A stretch of 64,000 nt of DNA from the NCBI RefSeq assembly GCF_023347275.1, contig NZ_CP094468.1, positions 1,488,001-1,552,000 on the forward strand. The letters are read 5' to 3'. The notes under the pieces were generated by a model. It worked only from the letters and a program-made list of their open reading frames with translations. It was not told the origin of the DNA and did not search any database. Both the position numbers and the translations under genes were made by a program. This document shows, piece after piece, positions 57,294 to 64,000 of this stretch (its first letter is position 1; each line of letters opens with the position of its first letter). Source of the DNA: Faecalibacterium sp. I3-3-89 (GTDB lineage Bacteria; Bacillota; Clostridia; Oscillospirales; Ruminococcaceae).

Positions 57294-58340
57294 TTACAGT
57301 TTATAAATCTCCTCCATGAACTGGTCGAGGATATTTTCTCCCGTCAGCTTCCGGACAGGTTCGCCGTGGACGAAAAGCACCGCCTCACCCTTGCCGCCGG
57401 CGATGCCGATGTCGGCCTCCCGGGCCTCGCCGGGGCCGTTGACGACACAGCCCATGACGGCCACCTTGATGGACTTCTTGCAGCCCTGAAGCCGCCGCTC
57501 CACCTCGTTTGCGATCTCGGTGCAGGGGTACTGGGTGCGGCCGCAGGTCGGGCAGGTGATGACCTCCGGGCCGGCCACCGGGAAGCCGACGGCGCGCAGG
57601 ATGTTGTAGCCCGCTTCCACTTCCTTCTCGGGGTCGGCCGCCAGCGAGACGCGGATGGTGTCGCCGATGCCCTCCAGCAGCATCCCGCCGATGCCCATGC
57701 CGCTCTTGAGCAAGCCCATCTGGTAGGTGCCCGCCTCAGTGACGCCCACATGGAGCGGGTAGTCCGTCACGGCGCTGAGCTGGCGGTAGGCCTCCATCAT
57801 GCGGGGGACGTTGGAGTTCTTGATGGAGATCACGATGTTGTTGAAATCGAACTTTTCCAGCAGGCGGACGTGGTACAGCGCGCTCTCCACCATCGCTTCG
57901 GGCACAGGCGCACCATATTTGGCAAGGATGTGCTTTTCCAGACTGCCGCCGTTGACGCCGATGCGGATGGGGATGTTCTTCTGCTGGCAGGCGTCCACCA
58001 CCGCCTTCACCCGGTCGTCGTCGCCGATGTTGCCCGGATTGATGCGGATCTTGTCCACGCCCACGTCGGCGCAGGCGAGAGCCGCCTTGTAGTCGAAGTG
58101 AATGTCTGCCACGATGGGGATATTGACGGCGTTCTTGACGGCCTCGATGCACTTGGCATCCGCCGCGCTGGGGCAGGTCACCCGCAGGATCTGACAGCCC
58201 GCCGCCTCGCAGCGCTTGGCCTGTGCCACATTGCCCTCGATGTCCTCCACCGGGACGTTCAGCATGGTCTGCACGGCGATGGGATTCTTGCCGCCGATGG
58301 TCACATTTCCGATCTTGACTTCACGCTTCAGCTGCCGCAT
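57294..58340 (-). CDS. ispG: 4-hydroxy-3-methylbut-2-en-1-yl diphosphate synthase (IspG/GcpE)
   Basis: [4Fe-4S] enzyme of the MEP isoprenoid pathway. It begins RQLKREVKIGNVTIGG and keeps the family core NPGNIGDDD and the cluster ligands in CPTCGRTQYPC plus GCVVNGPGEA. At 348 aa it is the short bacterial form. It lies between rseP and polC, the Firmicutes order dxr-rseP-ispG-polC. RBS GGGGAAG. Confidence 0.96.
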   Translation of the reverse strand: MRQLKREVKIGNVTIGGKNPIAVQTMLNVPVEDIEGNVAQAKRCEAAGCQILRVTCPSAADAKCIEAVKNAVNIPIVADIHFDYKAALACADVGVDKIRINPGNIGDDDRVKAVVDACQQKNIPIRIGVNGGSLEKHILAKYGAPVPEAMVESALYHVRLLEKFDFNNIVISIKNSNVPRMMEAYRQLSAVTDYPLHVGVTEAGTYQMGLLKSGMGIGGMLLEGIGDTIRVSLAADPEKEVEAGYNILRAVGFPVAGPEVITCPTCGRTQYPCTEIANEVERRLQGCKKSIKVAVMGCVVNGPGEAREADIGIAGGKGEAVLFVHGEPVRKLTGENILDQFMEEIYKL

Positions 58341-58353
58341 GGTACTTCCCCTT

Positions 58354-59466
58354 TCAGATCACTCCGGTCACGAGCCGGACGATGTCATTGTACGTTGCAA
58401 AGAGCATCAGGCCGAACAGCAGCGCGAAGGCGGCGACGGTCAGACTGCCCTGAATTTTTTCCGGCACAGCATGGCCGGTGACTGCCTCGATGAGCAGGAA
58501 GACGATTTTGCCGCCGTCCAGCGCCGGGAACGGCAGCAGATTGAAGACGCCGAGGTTGATGGTGATGAGCACCAGCAGCTCGAAAACATCCTCCCAGCCG
58601 TAGCTGGCGGCCTGCCCGATGGCGGTCACGATGCCCACCGGGCCGGACAGGTCGTTGATGCTCTCGCGGCCCCGCAGCAGGTCGGCCAGCGAGGTGTAGA
58701 TGATCCGGCCATAGTAGATGACGCTGTTGGCCGCTTCTTTCAAGACGTTCTTCGGTGTTTTTTTGAGTCCGTAGACCGTGAAGCCCAGCGTCATGTGGGT
58801 CTGGCTCTGTGCATCCTGCCATGTGTCGAACTGGACATCGGGCAGCTCCACCAGCTTCCCGTCCCGGCGGACGGTGAAGGCCGCACGGTAGCTCTCGGTG
58901 CGCATCAGCTCGTAGAGCATATCGTTGGCCACGAAGCAGTGCCGCCCGTTGACGGCCACGATCTCGTCCCCGGCCTGCAGGCCGGTCTGACCGCAGAGGG
59001 CATTGTCCTCCACGGCATAGATGACCTTGCTGGTGATGGGTTCACTGCGCAGCGAGATGAGGAACAGCAGCACCACAAAGCCCAGCACGAAGTTCATCAC
59101 CGCGCCTGCTGCCATCACCAGCATCCGCTGCCAGACGGCGGCCTCGTTCAGAGGCTTGCCCGTCCGCTGTGCCAGCACCTCCGGCGGGATGGCCGGGGCG
59201 GCATCCTCTTCGTTCCCGCCCTCGGCCTGCGTGCTCTCGGGGCTTTCCTCCCCTTCCAGCGCCACGAAGCCGCCCACGGGCAGGAGCCTCAGGGTGTACT
59301 GGGTGCCCTTGCGGTAGGTCTTGATGAGGGCCGGCCCCATGCCGATGGAGAACTCGTTGACTTGGACGCCGCAGAGCTTTGCCATCGCAAAATGGCCGAA
59401 CTCATGGATGGCGATGACTGCGCCGAAGATGAGCAGCGCAGCCGCAAAGGTGATGAAAACTGACAT
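58354..59466 (-). CDS. rseP: Site-2 protease RseP/RasP
   Basis: Membrane zinc protease that cuts anti-sigma factors or signal-peptide remnants. HEFGH (residues 21-25) lies in the first membrane segment. A PDZ domain covers about 145-215 and the conserved LLPFPALDGGKIV is in the C-terminal membrane region. Residues 70-90 are an acidic Glu/Ala insertion. At 370 aa it is normal. It lies between dxr and ispG. Confidence 0.95.
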   Translation of the reverse strand: MSVFITFAAALLIFGAVIAIHEFGHFAMAKLCGVQVNEFSIGMGPALIKTYRKGTQYTLRLLPVGGFVALEGEESPESTQAEGGNEEDAAPAIPPEVLAQRTGKPLNEAAVWQRMLVMAAGAVMNFVLGFVVLLFLISLRSEPITSKVIYAVEDNALCGQTGLQAGDEIVAVNGRHCFVANDMLYELMRTESYRAAFTVRRDGKLVELPDVQFDTWQDAQSQTHMTLGFTVYGLKKTPKNVLKEAANSVIYYGRIIYTSLADLLRGRESINDLSGPVGIVTAIGQAASYGWEDVFELLVLITINLGVFNLLPFPALDGGKIVFLLIEAVTGHAVPEKIQGSLTVAAFALLFGLMLFATYNDIVRLVTGVI

Positions 59467-59479
59467 TCTTTCTCCTATC

Positions 59480-60631
59480 TCACAGGTGTGCTCTCACAAA
59501 GGCGCGGGCCATGCGGTCGCACTCGTACACATCCGCGAGGCTGTAGCTGCCGCCGAAGCTGTCGCTGTCCACGACGGCCTCCACCAGACGGCCGATGTCG
59601 AGGAAACCGATCTTGTCCTCAAGGAAGAGCCTGACGGCCTCCTCGTTGGCACCGTTGGCAGCGCAGGGGCCGAGACCGCCCTTCCTGATGGCCTTTTTGC
59701 AGGCGGCAAGGCAGCGGAAGGTCTCCTCGTCGGCCACATCGAAGGTCAGCAGCTTGAGGGTTGTGAAGTCCAGCTCCGGCACGACGCCCGGCACACGGGC
59801 CGGGTAGGTCAGCGCATACTGGATGGGGATGCGCATATCCGGCACGCCCAGCTGGGCGATGATGGAGTTGTCGCTGTACTGCACCGCCGAGTGGACGATG
59901 CTCTGGCGCTGGACGACGATCTGGATCTTCTCGGGGGGGAGGCCGAACAGCCACACTGCCTCGATCAGCTCAAGGCCCTTGTTCATCAGGGTGGCGCTGT
60001 CGATGGTGATCTTCGCGCCCATGTTCCAGTTGGGGTGCCGGAGGGCGTCGGCCTTGGTCTTGCCCCGCAGCTCCTCGGTCTTCATCCCGAAGAAGGGGCC
60101 GCCGGAGGCCGTCAGCAGGATCTTCGTCAGGCTCTTGGCGCTCTCCCTGTCCTGCAAGCACTGGAAGATGGCCGAGTGCTCGCTGTCCACCGGCAGCAGC
60201 TTGACGCCGTGCTTTGCCACCGCCTGCGTCACGAGATGTCCGCCGGTGACGAGACTCTCTTTGTTGGCGAGGGCGAGGTCATGGCCGCTCTCGATGGCGG
60301 CAAGGCTGGCGCCGAGGCCCGCGATGCCCACCACGCTGTTCAGCACCACGTCCGGGCCATCCATCGCGGCGAGGGTCTTCAGCCCCTCGGGGCCGGTCAG
60401 GAGCTTGGGCGCGTCGGCGCGGCCCGCCAGTGCAGCCGAGAGCTTCTCTGCCCCGGCCTCGCTGGTCATGCAGACATACTTGGGGTGGAACTCTTCGATC
60501 TGCTGTAAGAGTTTATCCGCCTGGCTGTGGGCCGACAGACCGAACACCTCATACCCTTGGGCGCGGATAACGTCGAGGCTCTGGGTGCCGATGGAGCCGG
60601 TGGAACCCAGCAGCGTGATTTTTTTAGCCAT
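59480..60631 (-). CDS. dxr: 1-deoxy-D-xylulose 5-phosphate reductoisomerase
   Basis: Second step of the MEP pathway; target of fosmidomycin. NADPH motif GSTGSIGTQSLDVI is at the N-terminus, and metal/substrate motifs VDSEHSAIFQCL and ASGGPFFGM follow, as does the C-terminal NGANEEAV. At 383 aa it is full length. It lies 13 bp before rseP and 22 bp after cdsA. Confidence 0.97.
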   Translation of the reverse strand: MAKKITLLGSTGSIGTQSLDVIRAQGYEVFGLSAHSQADKLLQQIEEFHPKYVCMTSEAGAEKLSAALAGRADAPKLLTGPEGLKTLAAMDGPDVVLNSVVGIAGLGASLAAIESGHDLALANKESLVTGGHLVTQAVAKHGVKLLPVDSEHSAIFQCLQDRESAKSLTKILLTASGGPFFGMKTEELRGKTKADALRHPNWNMGAKITIDSATLMNKGLELIEAVWLFGLPPEKIQIVVQRQSIVHSAVQYSDNSIIAQLGVPDMRIPIQYALTYPARVPGVVPELDFTTLKLLTFDVADEETFRCLAACKKAIRKGGLGPCAANGANEEAVRLFLEDKIGFLDIGRLVEAVVDSDSFGGSYSLADVYECDRMARAFVRAHL

Positions 60632-60653
60632 AAAGCGCTACCTCCTGTTCTTT

Positions 60654-61514
60654 TTAGTAGTAGAACACTGCGATGACCACCATCGTGACAAAGGGCGCGA
60701 TGAACATCACGCTGTCAAAGCGGTCGAGGATGCCGCCGTGCCCCGGGAAGATGGTGCCATAGTCCTTGATGCCGCACTGGCGCTTGACCACGCTGGCGAA
60801 CAGGTCGCCATAAATGCCCAGCACTGCGGCCACGCAGGCCAGCAGCGCGATGATGATATACATGGACACGCCGATGTTGGAGCGGGTGAACGCCTCCATC
60901 CGGTCTGCCGCCACCGAGTAGATGACCGTGACCAGTACGCCGAACACCATTGTGCCCAGCACGCCGCCCACAGCGCCCTCCACCGTCTTTTTGGGGCTGA
61001 CCACCGGGCAGAGCTTATGCTTGCCGAAGGCGCGGCCCGCAAAGTAGGCGCAGGTGTCGCCGCCCCATGCGAAGCAGAGGATGAGCAGGATGAAGAAGAT
61101 GGCGTCGTAGCCGAACTTCTCTACCGGCAGCAGCTCCTTGAGCCGGATGAAGGAGTAAAAGCAGAAGATGACGATGCCCGAAAACATTACAAGGCCGCTG
61201 GCTTTCTGGTAGCTGATGACGCCGTTGCGCACCACAAGATAGATGGCGTAGAACAGCACCACCAAGAAGGAGGCGGGCATCACCATCGCCCGGTAGATGC
61301 TGTAGCTCGACAGCATGACGAGCAGGGTGTAGGGCACCAGAATGCCCAGCAGCGGCCAGTCCTGTTTTTCGAAGCCCAGCGCAGAGTAGATCTCATGGAG
61401 GGCGATGAGGGTGATGGCCGCAATGACCAGATTGAACACCAGCGTATTGAAGGTGAACAGGACGCCCGCAAGGACGAACAGGCCCACCACAGCTGTGATG
61501 ATTCGTGTTTTCAT
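60654..61514 (-). CDS. cdsA: Phosphatidate cytidylyltransferase
   Basis: Makes CDP-diacylglycerol from phosphatidate and CTP. A 286-aa membrane protein with about eight hydrophobic segments. The CdsA signature is seen as SPKKTVEGAVGG and later KDYGTIFPGHGGILDRFDS. It lies between uppS and dxr. RBS AGGAG is 6 nt before the ATG. Confidence 0.95.
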   Translation of the reverse strand: MKTRIITAVVGLFVLAGVLFTFNTLVFNLVIAAITLIALHEIYSALGFEKQDWPLLGILVPYTLLVMLSSYSIYRAMVMPASFLVVLFYAIYLVVRNGVISYQKASGLVMFSGIVIFCFYSFIRLKELLPVEKFGYDAIFFILLILCFAWGGDTCAYFAGRAFGKHKLCPVVSPKKTVEGAVGGVLGTMVFGVLVTVIYSVAADRMEAFTRSNIGVSMYIIIALLACVAAVLGIYGDLFASVVKRQCGIKDYGTIFPGHGGILDRFDSVMFIAPFVTMVVIAVFYY

Positions 61515-61649
61515 AGTTTCATGTTCTCCTTTGTTTCGTCCGGGAGCCGCTCCCCTGCTGCGGCAGAGGCAGCGGCATCAGCGCCCGAGGAAATACCGGA
61601 CGCCCGCCGGGGGCCGCGCAGGCTGCGCGGCATCTGGGTGTGAAACGCC

Positions 61650-62363
61650 TTACAGGCCGCCGAAACGGCGGGAGCGCCGGTTGAACTCCGTGATGGCGGC
61701 GTCGAGGTCGCCGCGGGTGAAATCGGGCCACAGGACGTCCATTTCCACCAGCTCCGAATAGGCCGCCTGCCAGAGCATGAAGTTGGAGAGCCGCTTCTCC
61801 CCGCTGGGGCGGAGGATGAAGTCGGGGTCCTTCTGGCCGGCCGTGTACATCTGGGCCGAGAGGGCATCTTCCGTGATGTCCTCCGGCTTCAGCTCGCCCG
61901 CAGCCGCCTTGGCCGCGAGGCGCTGGGCTGCGCGGACAATCTCCGGCCGACCGCCGTAGTTGATGGCGATGTTGATGGTCAGGCCGGTCTTGCAGGCAGA
62001 GTCCCGCTCCAGCTTGTTCATCAGCTCCTGCAGCTTAGGCTCCAGCACCGTGCGGTCGCCCATGAAGCAGATGCGGACGTTCCGGTTCTCGTAGTCGAAG
62101 CCCTTGATGAGGTATTCGCCGAACAGCCGCATGATCGCGCCCACCTCTTCGGCGGGGCGCTTCCAGTTTTCGGTCGAGAATGCGTAAAAATACACCGACT
62201 CCACGCCCAGCTCATCGCAGTAGTCCGCAATGTCCTGAAAGACCTGTGCGCCCTTCTTGTGCCCGGCGGTGCGGGGCAGGCCCCGGCTCTTGGCCCAGCG
62301 GCCGTTGCCGTCCATGATGATGCCGATGGACAGTCCCTTTGCAAAATCCTTTGGATGTTCCAT
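61650..62363 (-). CDS. uppS: Undecaprenyl diphosphate synthase
   Basis: cis-Prenyltransferase that makes the C55 lipid carrier for wall synthesis. Signature GIIMDGNGRWAKSRGLPR at residues 14-31, with the catalytic Asp. C-terminal substrate region RPSGEKRLSNFMLWQ is intact. At 237 aa it is normal. The 135-nt gap to cdsA (61515-61649) holds no gene that I can support. It follows a terminator downstream of frr. Confidence 0.96.
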   Translation of the reverse strand: MEHPKDFAKGLSIGIIMDGNGRWAKSRGLPRTAGHKKGAQVFQDIADYCDELGVESVYFYAFSTENWKRPAEEVGAIMRLFGEYLIKGFDYENRNVRICFMGDRTVLEPKLQELMNKLERDSACKTGLTINIAINYGGRPEIVRAAQRLAAKAAAGELKPEDITEDALSAQMYTAGQKDPDFILRPSGEKRLSNFMLWQAAYSELVEMDVLWPDFTRGDLDAAITEFNRRSRRFGGL

Positions 62364-62391
62364 GCTCTTCTTCCTCTACGATTCGTCTGGC

Positions 62392-62428
62392 AAAAAGTGC
62401 CGCGCACCTTCTCTCAGCGCACGGCACC
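62392..62428 (-). terminator. Terminator between frr and uppS
   Basis: Minus-strand stem GTGCCGTGCGC / GTGCGCGGCAC with loop TGAGAGAAG, followed by TTTTT, about 25 nt after the frr stop. Read-through or a further promoter must drive the uppS-polC genes. Confidence 0.75.
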
Positions 62429-62450
62429 TTCCTGCTTACAGCGGTCAGGC

Positions 62451-63005
62451 TCAGACGGACATGATCTCCTTCTGCTTCTCTTCCACGGCAGCGTCGATGT
62501 TCTTCACATACTTGTCGGTCAGCTTCTGGACATCCTCTTCCATGGTCTTCTGGGTGTCCTCGGTCAGCTCACCGGCCTTCTTCATGGCCTTGGCTTTATC
62601 CATCGCGTCGCGGCGGACGTTGCGGACGGCGACCTTTGCCTCCTCACCCATCTTGGAGACTTCCTTTGCCAGCTGCTTGCGGCGCTCCTCGTTGGGGGCC
62701 GGGAAGTTCAGGCGGATGGTCTGGCCGTCGTCGATGGGGTTGATGCCCACATCGCTGGCGAGGATTGCCTTGCTGATGGCACGCAGAAGCGTGCGGTCCC
62801 ACGGGGTGATGGTCAGGGTGCGGGCCTCGCTGACAGCCACAGAAGCCACCTGCTGGATGGGGGTGGGAGAGCCGTAGTAATCCACGGTCACTTTGTCCAG
62901 AACGCCGGGGTTGGCACGGCCTGCGCGCACCGTCTTCAGCTCGCGCTCCAGATGCTCGACTGCGCTCTTCATCTTGTCTTCAAATGCCTTGGTGTTGCTG
63001 CTCAT
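62451..63005 (-). CDS. frr: Ribosome recycling factor
   Basis: Splits post-termination ribosomes with EF-G. The 184-aa product (from ATG 63005, MSSNTKAFEDKM) has the family pattern LKTVRAGRANPGVLDKV near residue 25 and a long helical C-terminal half. The longer frame adds an 11-residue non-conserved N-terminus, and AGGAG precedes the ATG used here. It lies downstream of pyrH, as usual. Confidence 0.96.
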   Translation of the reverse strand: MSSNTKAFEDKMKSAVEHLERELKTVRAGRANPGVLDKVTVDYYGSPTPIQQVASVAVSEARTLTITPWDRTLLRAISKAILASDVGINPIDDGQTIRLNFPAPNEERRKQLAKEVSKMGEEAKVAVRNVRRDAMDKAKAMKKAGELTEDTQKTMEEDVQKLTDKYVKNIDAAVEEKQKEIMSV

Positions 63006-63090
63006 TGTCCTAGTCTCCTGTTTGTTATCAATTTTCACCAGCCGCAGGACGCGTCTGGTTCATTCTATTGTCGGAAGCGGGGCGGTATGC

Positions 63091-63801
63091 TCAGCCCTCG
63101 TAGACCAGCGTGCCCACATTCTCGCCCTGCACGGCGCGGGCGATGTTGTCGGGGTCGGCCAGATCGAACACGAGGATGGGAAGCTTGTTGTCCCGGCAGA
63201 GGGTGGCTGCGGTGCCGTCCATGACTGCCAGACGGTCCTCCAGCACCTTGGTGAAGGTGAGGGTCTCGTACTTCTTGGCGTCGGGGTACTTGTGGGGGTC
63301 CTTGTCGTAGACGCCGTCCACCATCGTGGCCTTGAACATGATGTCGGCGCTGACCTCAACGGCGCGCAGGGCCGTAGTCGTGTCGGTGGAGAAGAAGGGG
63401 TTGCCGGTGCCGCCGCCAAAGATGGCGATCTTGCCCGCGTCCATCGCACGGAGCGCATCCTTGCGGGTGAAGGCCGGGGCCACCTGCGGCATGGTGATGG
63501 AGGTGAACACCTCCGTCGGCACGCCCAGCTGCTCCAGCTTGTCGGAGACGGCCAGTGCGTTCATCACCGTTGCCAGCATACCGATCTTATCGGCCAGCGT
63601 GCGCTCCATCTTGCCGCTGGAACGGCCGCGCCAGAAGTTGCCGCCGCCCACGACGATACCGATCTGGACGCCCAGCTCATGGGCCTTCTTCACGCCGCCG
63701 CAGATCGCGTCCATGGTCGGCTCGTCGAAGCCGGTGCCCTTCTCGCCGCCGAGTGCCTCGCCGCTGATCTTCAGAAGGATACGCTGATATTTCAATGCCA
63801 T
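63091..63801 (-). CDS. pyrH: UMP kinase
   Basis: Hexameric UMP kinase of pyrimidine synthesis. The N-terminus ALKYQRILLKISGEALGG is the family signature. GVVVGGGNFWRG-type glycine motif reads VVGGGNFWRGR near residue 53, and the C-terminal region has TAATLCRDNKLPILVFD. I choose the ATG at 63801, giving 236 aa, over an earlier GTG, because AGGTGG lies at a suitable distance. It has its own promoter at 63866-63894. Confidence 0.95.
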   Translation of the reverse strand: MALKYQRILLKISGEALGGEKGTGFDEPTMDAICGGVKKAHELGVQIGIVVGGGNFWRGRSSGKMERTLADKIGMLATVMNALAVSDKLEQLGVPTEVFTSITMPQVAPAFTRKDALRAMDAGKIAIFGGGTGNPFFSTDTTTALRAVEVSADIMFKATMVDGVYDKDPHKYPDAKKYETLTFTKVLEDRLAVMDGTAATLCRDNKLPILVFDLADPDNIARAVQGENVGTLVYEG

Positions 63802-63865
63802 AATAACATACACCACCTGTATCAGATTTGGCCGCGCTGTGCGCTGCCGTTTTTATCTCTTGTCT

Positions 63866-63894
63866 ATTTTACAATAAAACTGCTCCAAAGTAAA
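63866..63894 (-). promoter_or_regulatory. Promoter for pyrH-frr
   Basis: Minus-strand TTTACT (63889-63894), 17-nt spacer, TAAAAT (63866-63871), about 65 nt before pyrH. Confidence 0.6.
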
Positions 63895-63956
63895 CAGGCA
63901 AACGCCAGCTCTTCGGCAAAGGTTTCTCCCCCGGCCCTCTTTGCGCAAAAAAAGAC

Positions 63957-63985
63957 TGGACATTTGCCCCGGAACATGCTATAAT
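63957..63985 (+). promoter_or_regulatory. Strong rightward promoter leading out of the window
   Basis: TGGACA (63957-63962), 17-nt spacer, TATAAT (63980-63985) with an extended TGC. It faces away from the pyrH promoter and drives a gene beyond base 64000. Confidence 0.75.
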
Positions 63986-64000
63986 ACTGCTTGCATCCCG

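Noticed and set aside
1..64000. tRNA, rRNA and tmRNA genes.
   Set aside because: I found no cloverleaf with a TTCGANTC-type T loop or rRNA-like segments in the gaps; absence is only by eye.

Overview
This window is about 64 kb of a chromosome with high GC, dense coding, and gene clusters typical of Firmicutes. Product content, three-gene and four-gene overlaps, and gene order (pyrH-frr-uppS-cdsA-dxr-rseP-ispG-polC; yicC-remA-gmk-priA-def-fmt-rsmB-rlmN-stp-prkC-rsgA; rplU-rpmA-obgE-mrnC) point to a clostridial gut anaerobe of the Oscillospiraceae. A Faecalibacterium-like organism is my best guess from GC and gene style. This is an inference, because no 16S or marker search was possible. I recognised no rRNA, tRNA, CRISPR array, prophage or transposase gene.

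Layout. 1-276 is a non-coding interspersed repeat. 277-11,707 is one long leftward housekeeping operon behind a clear promoter at 11,812-11,840. 11,916-15,089 is a self-contained three-gene biotin enzyme operon that matches the subunit plan of transcarboxylase. 15,248-19,352 carries rluB, ytfJ, a DUF2953 gene, scpB, scpA and a site-2 protease. 19,548-21,616 is rightward: L28, DUF4250, a COG4947-type esterase homologue lacking its serine, and a sugar-phosphate isomerase-like gene. After a second repeat copy comes a zinc-ribbon PASTA pseudokinase (21,959-23,662), then an isolated capsule-type phosphoregulation cassette (PHP tyrosine phosphatase, LCP, Wzz-like, BY-kinase, small secreted protein; 23,912-27,726). 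28,049-34,557 holds yebC, an rRNA methyltransferase, a small Asn-rich protein, mrnC, obgE, L27, L21 and lgt. 34,554-37,967 holds a pair of M16 peptidases and a VanY-like protein. 38,139-42,057 is the threonine pathway (ACT protein, hom, thrB, lysC). 42,231-47,558 carries PBP1A, a small membrane protein, a Na/Pi cotransporter and a 39-aa protein. After a third repeat copy comes a secreted repeat protein whose signal peptide is frame-shifted at a G8 tract. The rest is a CBS protein, Asp23/YloV, PolC, the MEP/lipid cluster, frr and pyrH.

Most promising for follow-up: the G8 tract that appears to phase-switch the secreted repeat protein; PBP1A, whose only well-placed start is ATC; the pseudokinase; the transcarboxylase-like operon; the Ser-to-Asp esterase homologue; the interspersed repeat family; and the thr-operon promoter embedded in the hairpin that also appears to terminate the PBP1A transcript. 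Promoters were read by eye as -35/-10 hexamers; nearly all listed here have exactly 17-nt spacers.
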